Source: Deltaproteobacteria bacterium (GTDB lineage: Bacteria; Myxococcota_A; Polyangia; GCA-2747355; JADLHG01). Taken from it: a stretch of DNA of 64,000 nt. Numbering within the stretch: position 1 is the first letter of the stretch; every line of letters begins with the position of its first letter. The stretch is taken from positions 1 to 64,000 of the forward strand of contig JADLHG010000018.1 in the NCBI GenBank assembly GCA_020848905.1, read 5' to 3'. Made by a program: the position numbers and the translations under genes. This document shows positions 27,240 to 35,128 of the stretch, piece after piece. The notes beneath the pieces are model-generated. The model worked only from the letters and a program-made list of their open reading frames with translations, did not search any database and was not told where the DNA came from.

Positions 27240-29282
27240 ATGACCCTGAGGCCACCCGAGGCGGGGACGCACCCCGCTGCCGCGAAGACGCGAGCAGGCT
27301 CGGGCCTGCGCGGGCGCGCCCTCCGTCGGTGCGGAGCGGTCGTGCTCGCCCTCGCCCTGTTCGGCGTTCCGATGGTGCGGACCTTCGCGGCACGGGAGGA
27401 ACCCGCGGCGGCGCTCTCCCGCCTCGAGCGCAGCGCGACGGGCCAGGCGCACCTCCGTCCGAGCACGTTTCGTCGGGACCTGGCCCGGGTCGGGTGGGAG
27501 CTCCTGCACCGCCCCGCCGGCGCCGAGCGAGACCAGCTCCTCGGCCGCTTTCGCGCGCTCTCGGCCGTGGCGTATCAGCGCAAGCATGGCGTGACGGTCG
27601 GCTGGCTCAGGGAGATGGAGCGCATCGAGGCCGCGATGAAGTCGCCCGAGGCCGTGCACGCCGAGCGAGACGCGCTCGCCGCGCTGGGCTGGGAGCTGCG
27701 GCGGGTGCCCTCGGGGAGTCGCTGGCGCGCGGCGTGGGACCGCTGGTTTCGCGCGACGAGCCTGGCGCAGTACCTCTACGGTGCCGAGACGGACGTGCGG
27801 CGACCGGGTTACCGCTCGGCGGTCGAGGCCGAGACGCGCCTTACCGACGCGATGCTGGCGCGCATGGTCCCGAGCGACCCGGAGGCCGGGCTGCGCCCGA
27901 TGCTCGCCGCGGTGGGGCTTCTGCCCGCTGCCCCGGGCACCGAGGAATCGCGCGCCTTGCGCGACGAGGCGCTCAAGCAGGCGGTCGAGCGGCTCGGGCA
28001 GAAACTTCGCGCGGTGGCCGCGCGTCTTCACGTGCCGCTCGAGAAGCTCTCCTGGGAGCGCCTCGGCAAGGAGAATCGTCAGCTACAACGCGGGCTGCTC
28101 GTTCTCGCCGTGGCCGCGACCGCCAACTTTCATGGGGATCGAGCCATCCCCTTCGTCACCTTCGCGCCGCCGAAGCGCAAGCATCGCGCGGACACGGCGC
28201 GCACCGGCTTCGGCTTCCTGCCCCTCGTGGAGCTCAAGAGCCACGAGGATGCCGTGGCCCTCGAGGGCATCGAGCTGCACCACGTGGGCCGCGGCCCGGC
28301 CGGCGCCAACACGACCCAGACCTTCGAGCGGGTGAAGAGTATGGGCGGGGACATGCACCACGAGCACGTCCACCTGGTCCGGCGCCCCGGGCTGCCGGCC
28401 GCGCTCTACTTCTACGGGCCCGAGGGGCGCAAGCTGGGTCCGCAGGCGCGGGAGCGCACCGAGGCGGCCATCGTCACCGACCACTGGCGGCGCGCAAATC
28501 TGTACTTCGATCTACGCCGTGCCGCCTACATGGGCGTGCTCGAGCGCCGGACCTCGGACTCCCTCACCTATTACGACTACACCTCGGCCGAGAAACTAGG
28601 CCGCCTCTACAACCACCTGGCCTACGGCACGCACTTGAGGGCGAGCGAGCTCAAGATGGGCACCGTCGGCTACCGCGTCGCGATCTACCGCAACGAGCAA
28701 GGGATGCCCGACGGGAGCCTCGAGGGCTACGAGCTGCGCAGCGTGCGCGACGAGGCTCCGCAGAAGGACCCGCAGGATCGGGCGACGCGCGAGGCGGCGG
28801 TGAACGCTATCCAGCGCAGCTTGATCACCGGCCACTACGGACTGCCGCCCTCGGCGCTCGTGGCCTGGTGCGGTGAGCTCTTCCGCGCCAACTACCTTCG
28901 CGGCCCCGTCGAGGACCGCCTGGCCGCGCTGCACTACAACCGCCCGTTCGGCAAGCTCTGGGCGAGCGCCCCGGCCTTCGTGAAGGGGACCCTCGCCTCG
29001 GCGGAGGCGCGCACGCGCCTCGAGGAGGCGACCCAGACGAACCTCGGCGCGAGACTGCTCCTGCACGACTGGAAGCACGATACGACCTGGCTCGGCCTGA
29101 ATCGTCCGCAACGCGTGCGCGCGCTCGAGCGGGTCCATCGCGCCCAGCGCGCCGCGCTCGTAGATGTCGCCCGAGGGGTGGAGGTGGATAAGTGCGTGCG
29201 CCGCTTCGTGCGTGAGTCGGGTCTCGTCGAGGAGGTCGGCCGCTCGCTCGGGATCCCCGACCTGCGTCGCGTGGGGGCCTGA
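27240..29282 (+). CDS. Large exported protein with HExxH-like motif, unknown
   Basis: The 680-residue protein begins at the ATG at 27240, followed by an Arg-rich N-terminus and a hydrophobic helix (CGAVVLALALFGVPMVRTFAA, about 31-51). A mainly helical N-terminal half follows, then a region (about 345-380) with SHEDAVALEGIELHHVG and MHHEHVHL, in which H374-E-H-V-H378 matches HExxH. A further PDGSLEGYELRS segment occurs near 490. No family was identified. It is encoded between the two VWA lipoproteins on the same strand and could be processed or function with them (inference). A zinc protease role is not established. Confidence 0.6.
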   Translation: MTLRPPEAGTHPAAAKTRAGSGLRGRALRRCGAVVLALALFGVPMVRTFAAREEPAAALSRLERSATGQAHLRPSTFRRDLARVGWELLHRPAGAERDQLLGRFRALSAVAYQRKHGVTVGWLREMERIEAAMKSPEAVHAERDALAALGWELRRVPSGSRWRAAWDRWFRATSLAQYLYGAETDVRRPGYRSAVEAETRLTDAMLARMVPSDPEAGLRPMLAAVGLLPAAPGTEESRALRDEALKQAVERLGQKLRAVAARLHVPLEKLSWERLGKENRQLQRGLLVLAVAATANFHGDRAIPFVTFAPPKRKHRADTARTGFGFLPLVELKSHEDAVALEGIELHHVGRGPAGANTTQTFERVKSMGGDMHHEHVHLVRRPGLPAALYFYGPEGRKLGPQARERTEAAIVTDHWRRANLYFDLRRAAYMGVLERRTSDSLTYYDYTSAEKLGRLYNHLAYGTHLRASELKMGTVGYRVAIYRNEQGMPDGSLEGYELRSVRDEAPQKDPQDRATREAAVNAIQRSLITGHYGLPPSALVAWCGELFRANYLRGPVEDRLAALHYNRPFGKLWASAPAFVKGTLASAEARTRLEEATQTNLGARLLLHDWKHDTTWLGLNRPQRVRALERVHRAQRAALVDVARGVEVDKCVRRFVRESGLVEEVGRSLGIPDLRRVGA

Positions 29283-29334
29283 CGGTCCTCCATCCCGGGG
29301 TGCTATGCTCGAGCTGGGGTAAGGGGGGAACACC

Positions 29335-30960
29335 ATGTCGAGCTCCCGCACGTCGGAGGTCGCGTCGCGCGCGCTCCGTGTACTGCGCCGGAAGCAGGCC
29401 GGGCGCGCCACCGTCAGCCTGGCCGCGGCGTGCCTCGTCGTCGCCTGCCAGCAACCCCCCACCTCCACGAGCCCGCCCGCGACCGACGCCGGCCCGGCGT
29501 GCCCGACCTGCCCGAAGGGCCCGCTGCGGCCGATGGACGTATTTCCGCTCATGCGCTCGCCGGCGCTCGACCTGCTCTTCGTGATCGATAACTCGGAGGC
29601 CATGGGAGAGGCGCAGGGAGCGCTGCGGTGGCACTTCCCCTCGCTCCTCGAGGCCCTGCGCGCACGCGATCGGGGCGTAACGTTGCCCAGCCTGCACGTG
29701 GGGGTGGTGACGACGGACCTCGGCGTGGCCCCCTATTCGTTCCCCACCTGCGACCGCGCGGGGGGGGATCAGGGCAAGCTCCAGCACCGGCCGCGCGCCG
29801 GGCAGTGCGTCCCGCCGACGGACCCGTTCATCACCCACGAGTTCGGCGTGACGAACGTGCCCTTTGCCCAGGGGGGCGTGGTGGAGCAGGTGCAGCACGG
29901 TTTCAGCTGCATCGCCGCGCTCGGCACGGCCGGCTGCGGCTTCGAGCAGCCCCTCGAGGCCATGTACCGCGCGCTCGACCCGAAGCTTGGCCTGAACCCG
30001 GGCTTCCTCCGCCGCGAGGCGAGCCTCGGGATCGTGATCTTCACGGACGAGGACGACTGCTCGGCCGCCCGCCCCGAGCTCTTCGACCCCGCCCCCCAGG
30101 GGCTGACCGACCCGCTCGGCCCGCTCGATTCCTTCCGCTGCTTCGACAAGGGGATCCGCTGCGACGTGAACGACCGCCGGAGGCCCGGTCCCCGCAGGCA
30201 CTGTGTGCCCGACGGGGACTGGCTCCACCGCCTCGACCGCTACCTCCAGCTCCTCGGGCGGGTGAAGGAGCCGGAGAAGCTCTTCGTGACGCTCATCGCG
30301 GGGCCGCCCGAGCCAGTGCGCGTCAGGGTGTTCGCGGGGCAGCCGATGCTGGAGCCGAGCTGCCAGCTAGGCCGTACCGTCGTCGCCACGCCGGGGATCC
30401 GCCTGAACGCGTTCCTCCAGGCGCTTTCTCGCACCCGGGGCAACCACGCGGTGGCGCAGATCTGCGAGCCGGGCTTTGGCCCCGCGCTCGCGGCGATGGG
30501 CAAGCGGATCATCGGCCGCACCGTTCGACCGTGCCTGCACTGGCCCCCCGCGACCTCGAACGGGGGCGTGGTCTGCCGCGAGGGCGACCTGCTCGGCACG
30601 GGCTCGGACGGCTGGCCGGTGTTGTGCCGGAAGAGCTGTCTCGAGAAGGCCGACTGCCAGGTGGAGGAGCTCACGAACGAGGGCACGCCGCAGGAGCGCC
30701 AGGAGCCCATCCCGCGCTGTCCGGACGCCGTCTTCCTCTCGGGCAACCGGGCCTGCGGCACGAGCTGCCCCTGCTGGCGCCTCGTGCGCACCGACAACCC
30801 CGACGCGGGCTGCGACCCCGAGGTGCACGGGACGCCCTTCATGCTGGAGATCCTGCGCAGCGGGGCTCCGCCGCCGACCTCGAACCTCATCGTCCGCTGT
30901 GTCAGCCCGGGGGTGCCCTGGGGGAGCCGCGACCTGGCGACTACGCCGCAGTGCGAGTAG
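29335..30960 (+). CDS. VWA-domain lipoprotein, paralogue 2 (altered MIDAS)
   Basis: The 541-residue paralogue of the protein at 25491 has a longer N-terminus, with lipobox LVVAC (Cys near residue 38). Its VWA motif reads FVIDNSEAMGEAQ (about 80-92), so the last Ser of D-x-S-x-S is Ala. The C-terminal half keeps the same Cys pattern (EDDCSAARPELFDP, SCPCWRL) and ends in TPQCE. A Thr/Ser/Pro-rich stretch follows the lipobox. The altered MIDAS suggests weaker metal binding. The two copies flank the 680-residue gene. The 19-bp end of this gene is repeated at 31653-31671. Confidence 0.82.
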   Translation: MSSSRTSEVASRALRVLRRKQAGRATVSLAAACLVVACQQPPTSTSPPATDAGPACPTCPKGPLRPMDVFPLMRSPALDLLFVIDNSEAMGEAQGALRWHFPSLLEALRARDRGVTLPSLHVGVVTTDLGVAPYSFPTCDRAGGDQGKLQHRPRAGQCVPPTDPFITHEFGVTNVPFAQGGVVEQVQHGFSCIAALGTAGCGFEQPLEAMYRALDPKLGLNPGFLRREASLGIVIFTDEDDCSAARPELFDPAPQGLTDPLGPLDSFRCFDKGIRCDVNDRRRPGPRRHCVPDGDWLHRLDRYLQLLGRVKEPEKLFVTLIAGPPEPVRVRVFAGQPMLEPSCQLGRTVVATPGIRLNAFLQALSRTRGNHAVAQICEPGFGPALAAMGKRIIGRTVRPCLHWPPATSNGGVVCREGDLLGTGSDGWPVLCRKSCLEKADCQVEELTNEGTPQERQEPIPRCPDAVFLSGNRACGTSCPCWRLVRTDNPDAGCDPEVHGTPFMLEILRSGAPPPTSNLIVRCVSPGVPWGSRDLATTPQCE

Positions 30961-31671
30961 AGCGCGCAGAGGACACGCGGCGCCGCAAGGACGTTCGACG
31001 AGCCGCCGCTTTCTGCTCTTCTCGTCGGCGCACCGTGTCGGCCCGGGCGTTGCGTGCCGGCGGGCCGGAGTATCATCACAGGCATGAGCAAAGCCTCGAG
31101 ATCCAACTCCAGATCCATAGGCTCCGGAGGATCGACGCATGTTCGGTACGGGCACAGCTGCGGCCCGACACTGCTCTCGCTTCGCTGCCCAGCCTGTGGA
31201 GCGGAAGCGAGCGCCGCGCTCCCCTGTCATGCAGAGGGAGTGCTCATCGTCGACGACCTCTCGCCTGCCTACCCCGGCGAGGACTGGCGTGTTGCCTGTT
31301 CGCAATGCGCGCATCGCGCCGGACCACTCAGCTATGCCGACCTGCGGGAACATGCGCCCCTCTGGTTCGCGGCCTCCGAGGCTGGCGAGGACTTCTGGGC
31401 CTGGAATCGCGAACACCTCGAGATGGTTCTTCGGGTACTCGAAGGGAAGAGCGTTCAGCAAGACAGGTATCGCTGGCTCGCGACGTACATTCGCGGACAG
31501 TGGCTGAGGCGCCGAGCACACTATGCGAAGTTGGCCCGGAGCCTTCTCTCTCGCTAGATGCTTCTCGTGCGTCGACTCTATTTTCGGCTGGGAGCGACGC
31601 GCGGCCCCCAACCAAGCCGAGGCAGAATGCCTGAACCGCGATTCGGCGCCGCCGCCGCAGTGCGAGTAGAG
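30944..31671. repeat. 19-bp direct repeats bounding a 690-bp segment
   Basis: The identical 19 bases cgccgcagtgcgagtagag occur at 30944-30962 (3' end of the VWA gene, including its stop codon) and 31653-31671. Between them lies a 690-bp segment that contains one gene (31084-31557) and looks less GC-rich by eye than its surroundings. The second copy is unrelated to any gene and looks like a leftover of the lipoprotein 3' end. Confidence 0.75.
31084..31557 (+). CDS. Small zinc-ribbon-like protein on a repeat-bounded segment
   Basis: The 157-residue protein starts at the ATG at 31084 (an in-frame ATG ten codons earlier is less likely). It has two CxxC knuckles (CPAC about 44-47, CSQC about 79-82) that would bind one zinc, a middle region rich in aromatic residues (LWFAASEAGEDFWAWNREHLEM) and a basic C-terminus. 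No family was recognised. Codon use and GC appear lower than those of its neighbours, and the gene lies within a segment bounded by 19-bp direct repeats, suggesting recent acquisition. It is probably a nucleic-acid or protein binder (inference). Confidence 0.6.
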   Translation: MSKASRSNSRSIGSGGSTHVRYGHSCGPTLLSLRCPACGAEASAALPCHAEGVLIVDDLSPAYPGEDWRVACSQCAHRAGPLSYADLREHAPLWFAASEAGEDFWAWNREHLEMVLRVLEGKSVQQDRYRWLATYIRGQWLRRRAHYAKLARSLLSR

Positions 31672-31673
31672 AG

Positions 31674-32711
31674 CTACCGCAGCCCGTACTCGAGCATGGC
31701 GCTGGCCACGCGCTCGCCCACCCAGTGGCCGATCGGGGCGCCCGCAGGGGCCTCGAGCACGACCTGCTGCAGGCGACCACAGGCGGCCACGATCGCCGGC
31801 GTCGCGCTCCAGGACCCGGGCGCAGGAAAGGCGAGCTCGTCCGCCAGCGCGTCGCCGATCAGGTGGCGGCTGAGCGCGTAGAGCGCGCGCCGAGGCAGAA
31901 AGAGGGGCGGCCGGCCACCCATCGTGTCGATCAGCGCGTGGGCCAGGACGCGGCTATCCTCGTCGGGCCTGAACTGACGCCGCGTGATGAGCTCGTAGAG
32001 CGCACGTTCCTCGTCTCGGGTCGCGGTCAAAAGCTCCGGCGTCACGCCCATCAGGTAGCCGACCCAGCGGTAGGTGTGATGCACCGAGTCCTCCTCGGTC
32101 GCGCTGAGGCGAATCCCCAGGCGACCGAGGCCTCGCAGGTAGACGTGAGAGAACATCAGCAGCGTGCTCGCGTAGTCCTCCTGATTGACCGGCAGCCCCC
32201 AGCTCGGGTCCCAGTCGCGCCGGTGAAGCATGCCGTGCCGGATGAAGGCGTGCACCAGCCGGACCTTCACCACGTGACGATGCGCTCCCGAGCCCGGGGG
32301 CGCCCCGCCGGAGCGGGCGATGCACAGCGCGAAGGTCGCCGTGTCCCGCAGCCGCCGGACGGTGTCCTGCTCGAGCCGTCGCGACCGAATGAGCACCTTC
32401 GCCGCGCGGGCAGAGGCGTAGCTCTCCACCAGACTGCCGAGGAGCAGGGAGAGCGCGGAGTGGACACTGTGCGTCACGCCGAGCGCGGTGCCGCGTGCCA
32501 TGCGTGAGAAGTCCACCCAGTCGGGAACGGTCGTCACGGCGCGTAGCAGCGCGGCGCAGGCGGCGTCCTCGGGCGCGCGCGCCTCTACTGCCGCGAAGAG
32601 GTCGGCGCTCTCGGGGCCGGGGTTCCGGACGAGCTCGGTCACTACCGCGTCGGCCAGCGGATCTCCTCGCTGGCGTTGGGCTTCGAGCCACGCGTGGTCG
32701 GGGAGGTTCAT
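31674..32711 (-). CDS. MpaB-like/DUF2236 oxygenase-family protein
   Basis: The 345-residue protein has the marks of the DUF2236 (latex-clearing oxygenase / MpaB) family: RHVVKVRLVHAFIRH (about residues 148-162), PVNQEDYASTLLMFSH (about 176-191) and an HHTYRWVGYLMG segment (about 211-222). The conserved His and Arg residues fit haem ligation. The family includes oxidative-cleavage enzymes, and the substrate here is unknown. The start at 32711 is 3 bp downstream of the EXPERA gene stop, so the two form an operon on the minus strand. It ends next to the second 19-bp repeat. Confidence 0.75.
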   Translation of the reverse strand: MNLPDHAWLEAQRQRGDPLADAVVTELVRNPGPESADLFAAVEARAPEDAACAALLRAVTTVPDWVDFSRMARGTALGVTHSVHSALSLLLGSLVESYASARAAKVLIRSRRLEQDTVRRLRDTATFALCIARSGGAPPGSGAHRHVVKVRLVHAFIRHGMLHRRDWDPSWGLPVNQEDYASTLLMFSHVYLRGLGRLGIRLSATEEDSVHHTYRWVGYLMGVTPELLTATRDEERALYELITRRQFRPDEDSRVLAHALIDTMGGRPPLFLPRRALYALSRHLIGDALADELAFPAPGSWSATPAIVAACGRLQQVVLEAPAGAPIGHWVGERVASAMLEYGLR

Positions 32712-32714
32712 GCG

Positions 32715-33239
32715 TCACGGGGAGCCGCGGTGGGCGGGCTCGGCGAAGGGCTTCGGGGAGCGGCCGAGACGAGCGATGAGCGCCACCGGAAAGAGGAACC
32801 AGGGCGCGTTGGCCAGACCGACGACGAGGGGCGCGGGCGTGGCGTGCGCGCCGAAGAGCTCTTCACCCATGATGATGGTGACGTTGGCCATCATGAGCCC
32901 GGCGTAGACGAAGCTCGGGACCCGGATCCAGTCCCGCCCCTTGAAGAAGGCGTAGATCGCCGCGACGTAGTAGGGGCCGAAGAAGAGCACGTCGATCCAG
33001 ATCGTCATCTTCCACCAGACCGGGCGCGCGAGGAGCACTGGGTCGAAGCGTCTGCCCCACCAGTGCACCAGGTCCACGAGGACGGGGGGCGGCCAGGCGG
33101 GGTAGGCGAAGCGAGCGGGATCGTCGATGACCAGCTGCTCCAGGTCGACGATGTAGGTGATGAAGAACAGGTTCACCAGGAAGAACCCGAGGAAGACGAG
33201 GTCGCCTTTCCGTCGGAGAAGTGGAATCGAGGGCGTCAT
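32715..33239 (-). CDS. EXPERA-domain (TMEM97/emopamil-binding-like) membrane protein
   Basis: The 174-residue protein starts at the ATG at 33239 (MTPSIPLL) and has four membrane segments (about 12-30, 78-100, 107-125 and 140-155). The EXPERA-like signatures are the lumen-facing DLE (residues about 35-37), the W.D.LFFGPYYVAAIYAFFKG region and an E-L pair (GEELFG) near the C-terminus. Eukaryotic relatives bind sterols or act as sterol isomerases; bacterial members are uncharacterised. It forms an operon with the downstream DUF2236 gene, possibly in lipid oxidation or sterol-like metabolism. Confidence 0.7.
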   Translation of the reverse strand: MTPSIPLLRRKGDLVFLGFFLVNLFFITYIVDLEQLVIDDPARFAYPAWPPPVLVDLVHWWGRRFDPVLLARPVWWKMTIWIDVLFFGPYYVAAIYAFFKGRDWIRVPSFVYAGLMMANVTIIMGEELFGAHATPAPLVVGLANAPWFLFPVALIARLGRSPKPFAEPAHRGSP

Positions 33240-33332
33240 GGCCGAGCCCGATCGAACACCCACTCGGTACGGCGGTACCCTTCGCGCATGGAACACCCCA
33301 CGGAGGACCTCCGAGCCCCGCGAATCGGGCCG

Positions 33333-33755
33333 TTACCGCGCCGCGCGCGTCCCGGCTCCCTTCCAGCGGAAGGGCTCGGGGAAGATCTTAGAGAGCTTCG
33401 TGCGGCGCTGCTCGCCGGCGGGATTCACGAGCAGGAGCTCGAGGTCCACGCACAGCTCGGCCATCACCTGCCGGCACATGCCGCAGGGGGGGGCCGGCGG
33501 CGAGGCGCCCGTGGCGACGGCCAGCGCGACGAAGCTGCGATGCCCGGCCGCGACGGCGCTGGCGATGGCGTTCCGCTCGGCGCAGACGCAGAGCCCGTAC
33601 GACGCGTTCTCCACGTTGCAGCCCGTGACGACCTCGCCCGTGCTCGTGAGCAGGGCCGCTCCCACGCGAAAGCGCGAGTACGGGGCGTAGGCCTGCTTGC
33701 GCGCGGCGAGCGCCGTCTTGGCCAGGGACTCCCAGGGGAGCGGCGAGGGCGCCAC
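33333..33755 (-). CDS. cdd: Cytidine deaminase
   Basis: The 140-residue protein is of the homotetrameric bacterial type. The zinc site is CAERNAIASA (catalytic Glu in C-A-E) together with PCGMCRQ (two further Cys ligands), and GCNVENASYG carries the substrate-binding NxE motif. It hydrolyses cytidine and deoxycytidine to uridine and deoxyuridine. It begins 1 bp after the purine nucleoside phosphorylase gene and belongs with that gene and the deoABC genes to a nucleoside salvage block. Confidence 0.95.
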   Translation of the reverse strand: MAPSPLPWESLAKTALAARKQAYAPYSRFRVGAALLTSTGEVVTGCNVENASYGLCVCAERNAIASAVAAGHRSFVALAVATGASPPAPPCGMCRQVMAELCVDLELLLVNPAGEQRRTKLSKIFPEPFRWKGAGTRAAR

Positions 33756-33756
33756 G

Positions 33757-34584
33757 CTAGCGCTCCCGGAGCGCCGCCACGATGCGGCTCAGCAGCCCCA
33801 CGAAGGGGAGGCGTACGCGCGCCGCGGTCTCCTGCACCTCCTCGTGCGAGAGCTTGCCGCCGAGCCCCGCGGCCTGGTTCGTGACGCACGAGATGCCGAG
33901 GACCCGCGCCCCCATGTGGTTCGCGGCGATCACCTCGGCCACCGTGGACATGCCGCAGAGGTCGGCCCCCATGGCGCGCAGCATGCGGATCTCGGCGGGG
34001 GTCTCGTAGCTCGGGCCTCCCGTGTAGGCGTAGACCCCTTCCTTGAGCGGCAGGCGCTCGGCGTTCGCCGCCTGGTGCGCGACGGCGCGGAGCTCCAGGT
34101 CGTAGGCCGCGGTCATGTCGGGGAAGCGGTCCCCGAGCCGCTCGTCGTTCGGCCCCACGAGCGGGTTCGGACCCGCCACGTTCAGGTGGTCGCTGATCAC
34201 CACCAGGTCGCCGGGCATCAGGTCCTCACGGATCCCCCCCGACGCGTTGGTGATGATCAGGATGCGGCAGCCCGCGGCGATCATCGTGCGCACCGGGAGC
34301 ACCACCTGGGTCATCGGGTGACCCTCGTAGGCGTGCACGCGCCCCTGCATCGCGAGCACCGGCGTCCCGGCGCAGAGGCCGGCCACGAGCCGACCCGCGT
34401 GCCCCACCACACTGCTCTCCGCAAAGCCGGGGATGCGGCCGTACGGCACGGCCACCGCGTCCTCGAGCGCGTCGGCGAAGCTGCCGAGCCCCGAGCCCAA
34501 GATCACTCCGATGCGCGGCAGGGCCGGCGCGATGCTCCGGACCACCGAGGCGGCGGCTTCCTGCACCTGTTCGTAGACTTGCAT
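33757..34584 (-). CDS. Purine nucleoside phosphorylase (trimeric type)
   Basis: The 275-residue protein starts at the ATG at 34584, giving the length typical of low-molecular-mass PNP. The family hallmarks are ILGSGLGSFAD (phosphate loop, about 28-38), GRVHAYEGH (about 79-87), the ITNASGG segment and the NxA-type region with Asn (GISCVTNQAAGL, about 231-242). It cleaves purine nucleosides with phosphate into base and (deoxy)ribose 1-phosphate, the substrate for phosphopentomutase (deoB, encoded further along this strand). It is the first gene of an operon with cdd and possibly the EXPERA/DUF2236 pair. Confidence 0.95.
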   Translation of the reverse strand: MQVYEQVQEAAASVVRSIAPALPRIGVILGSGLGSFADALEDAVAVPYGRIPGFAESSVVGHAGRLVAGLCAGTPVLAMQGRVHAYEGHPMTQVVLPVRTMIAAGCRILIITNASGGIREDLMPGDLVVISDHLNVAGPNPLVGPNDERLGDRFPDMTAAYDLELRAVAHQAANAERLPLKEGVYAYTGGPSYETPAEIRMLRAMGADLCGMSTVAEVIAANHMGARVLGISCVTNQAAGLGGKLSHEEVQETAARVRLPFVGLLSRIVAALRER

Positions 34585-34793
34585 GCACGCGGCTCCTTGC
34601 GGGGGAGGTGCCCGCGCGGCGCGCGAGGCCCTAGCCCATGATGAGGGCTCGACTGCCCCGGGGCCAGTTTTCCACCGGCGTACGGCCTTGAGCCTGCATG
34701 CAACGGGGGCCCGGCATCGGCCCCGCACGGCGCAAGGAGGAGTGGCCGAGAGCGCCCGATCAAGGCGCGCCCTCGGCCCGCGGGGGAGGGGCG

Positions 34794-34844
34794 TTACCCC
34801 TGAATGACGCCCGTCCCCGCGCGAACGTTGGTCTTCCGTTTCAT
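34794..34844 (-). CDS. 16-residue peptide with KTNVRAG motif
   Basis: The minus-strand ORF encodes MKRKTNVRAGTGVIQG and is preceded by a strong ribosome-binding site (AAAGGAG, 7 bases before the ATG). It is too short for routine gene finding. The core KTNVRAG resembles the tiny, often unannotated peptides with a KTNVKAG-type motif scattered in bacterial genomes (from memory, not checked). No maturation enzyme or transporter lies beside it. Alternatively it could be a leader peptide or a chance ORF. The SD sequence is the main support. Confidence 0.5.
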   Translation of the reverse strand: MKRKTNVRAGTGVIQG

Positions 34845-35089
34845 GAAGAGCTCCTTTCGGGTTTGGCCGCCCATGAGGCAGCCGCTTGGCGAAACGATCG
34901 CACGCCCCCCCTCGAAGCAAGGGGAATTTCGGCGAGGGCGGCGGCGCCTCGGTGCTGCGGCGGGCGCACGCGGGCGGTGGGGGTGGATCGGTGCGCCGGC
35001 GAGCGACCTTTGTGTTTGTGTTTCTTCGTACAACGACGTCGCTGACCGTCTTGTTCGTGCAAGGACGTACCCCCTGTGCAAGGGCAGGC

Positions 35090-35117
35090 TTGACTTATGC
35101 CAGCGCTTTGCTAGTAT
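35090..35117 (+). promoter_or_regulatory. Sigma-70-like promoter of the RAYT-like gene
   Basis: TTGACT (35090-35095), a 16-bp spacer and TAGTAT (35112-35117) lie just before the ATG at 35129, in a locally AT-richer stretch. The predicted start is at about 35123-35126, giving a very short leader. This is one of the few good sigma-70 sites in the window. Confidence 0.6.
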
Positions 35118-35128
35118 CAGCCTTATTC

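Larger units (their letters stand above)
34585..35128. other. Long intergenic region with a micro-ORF and RAYT promoter
   Basis: About 540 bases lie between pnp (-) and the RAYT-like gene (+). The region holds a 16-codon minus-strand ORF (34794-34844), a GGGGCC hairpin (34706-34724, 6-bp stem, 7-base loop) that could end its transcript, and a sigma-70-like promoter at 35090-35117. A stretch at 34739-34804 mimics the 5' end of a tRNA (GGAGGAGTGGCCGAG) but lacks an anticodon arm. Base composition drops near 35010-35130. Confidence 0.6.

Noticed and set aside
28200-28760. Amidoligase resemblance of the 680-residue protein
   Set aside because: An HVH and a DGSL-GYEL segment recall amidoligases, but their order in the protein is the reverse of that family and other motifs are missing.
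31653-31671. Third VWA lipoprotein copy (pseudogene)
   Set aside because: Only the last 19 bases match. No other part of a VWA gene can be recognised upstream, so a broken copy cannot be claimed.
34739-34804. Possible tRNA (GGAGGAGTGGCCGAG 5' end)
   Set aside because: The 5' end resembles tRNA-Ser or tRNA-Leu, but there is no anticodon arm, T-arm or matching 3' acceptor stem.
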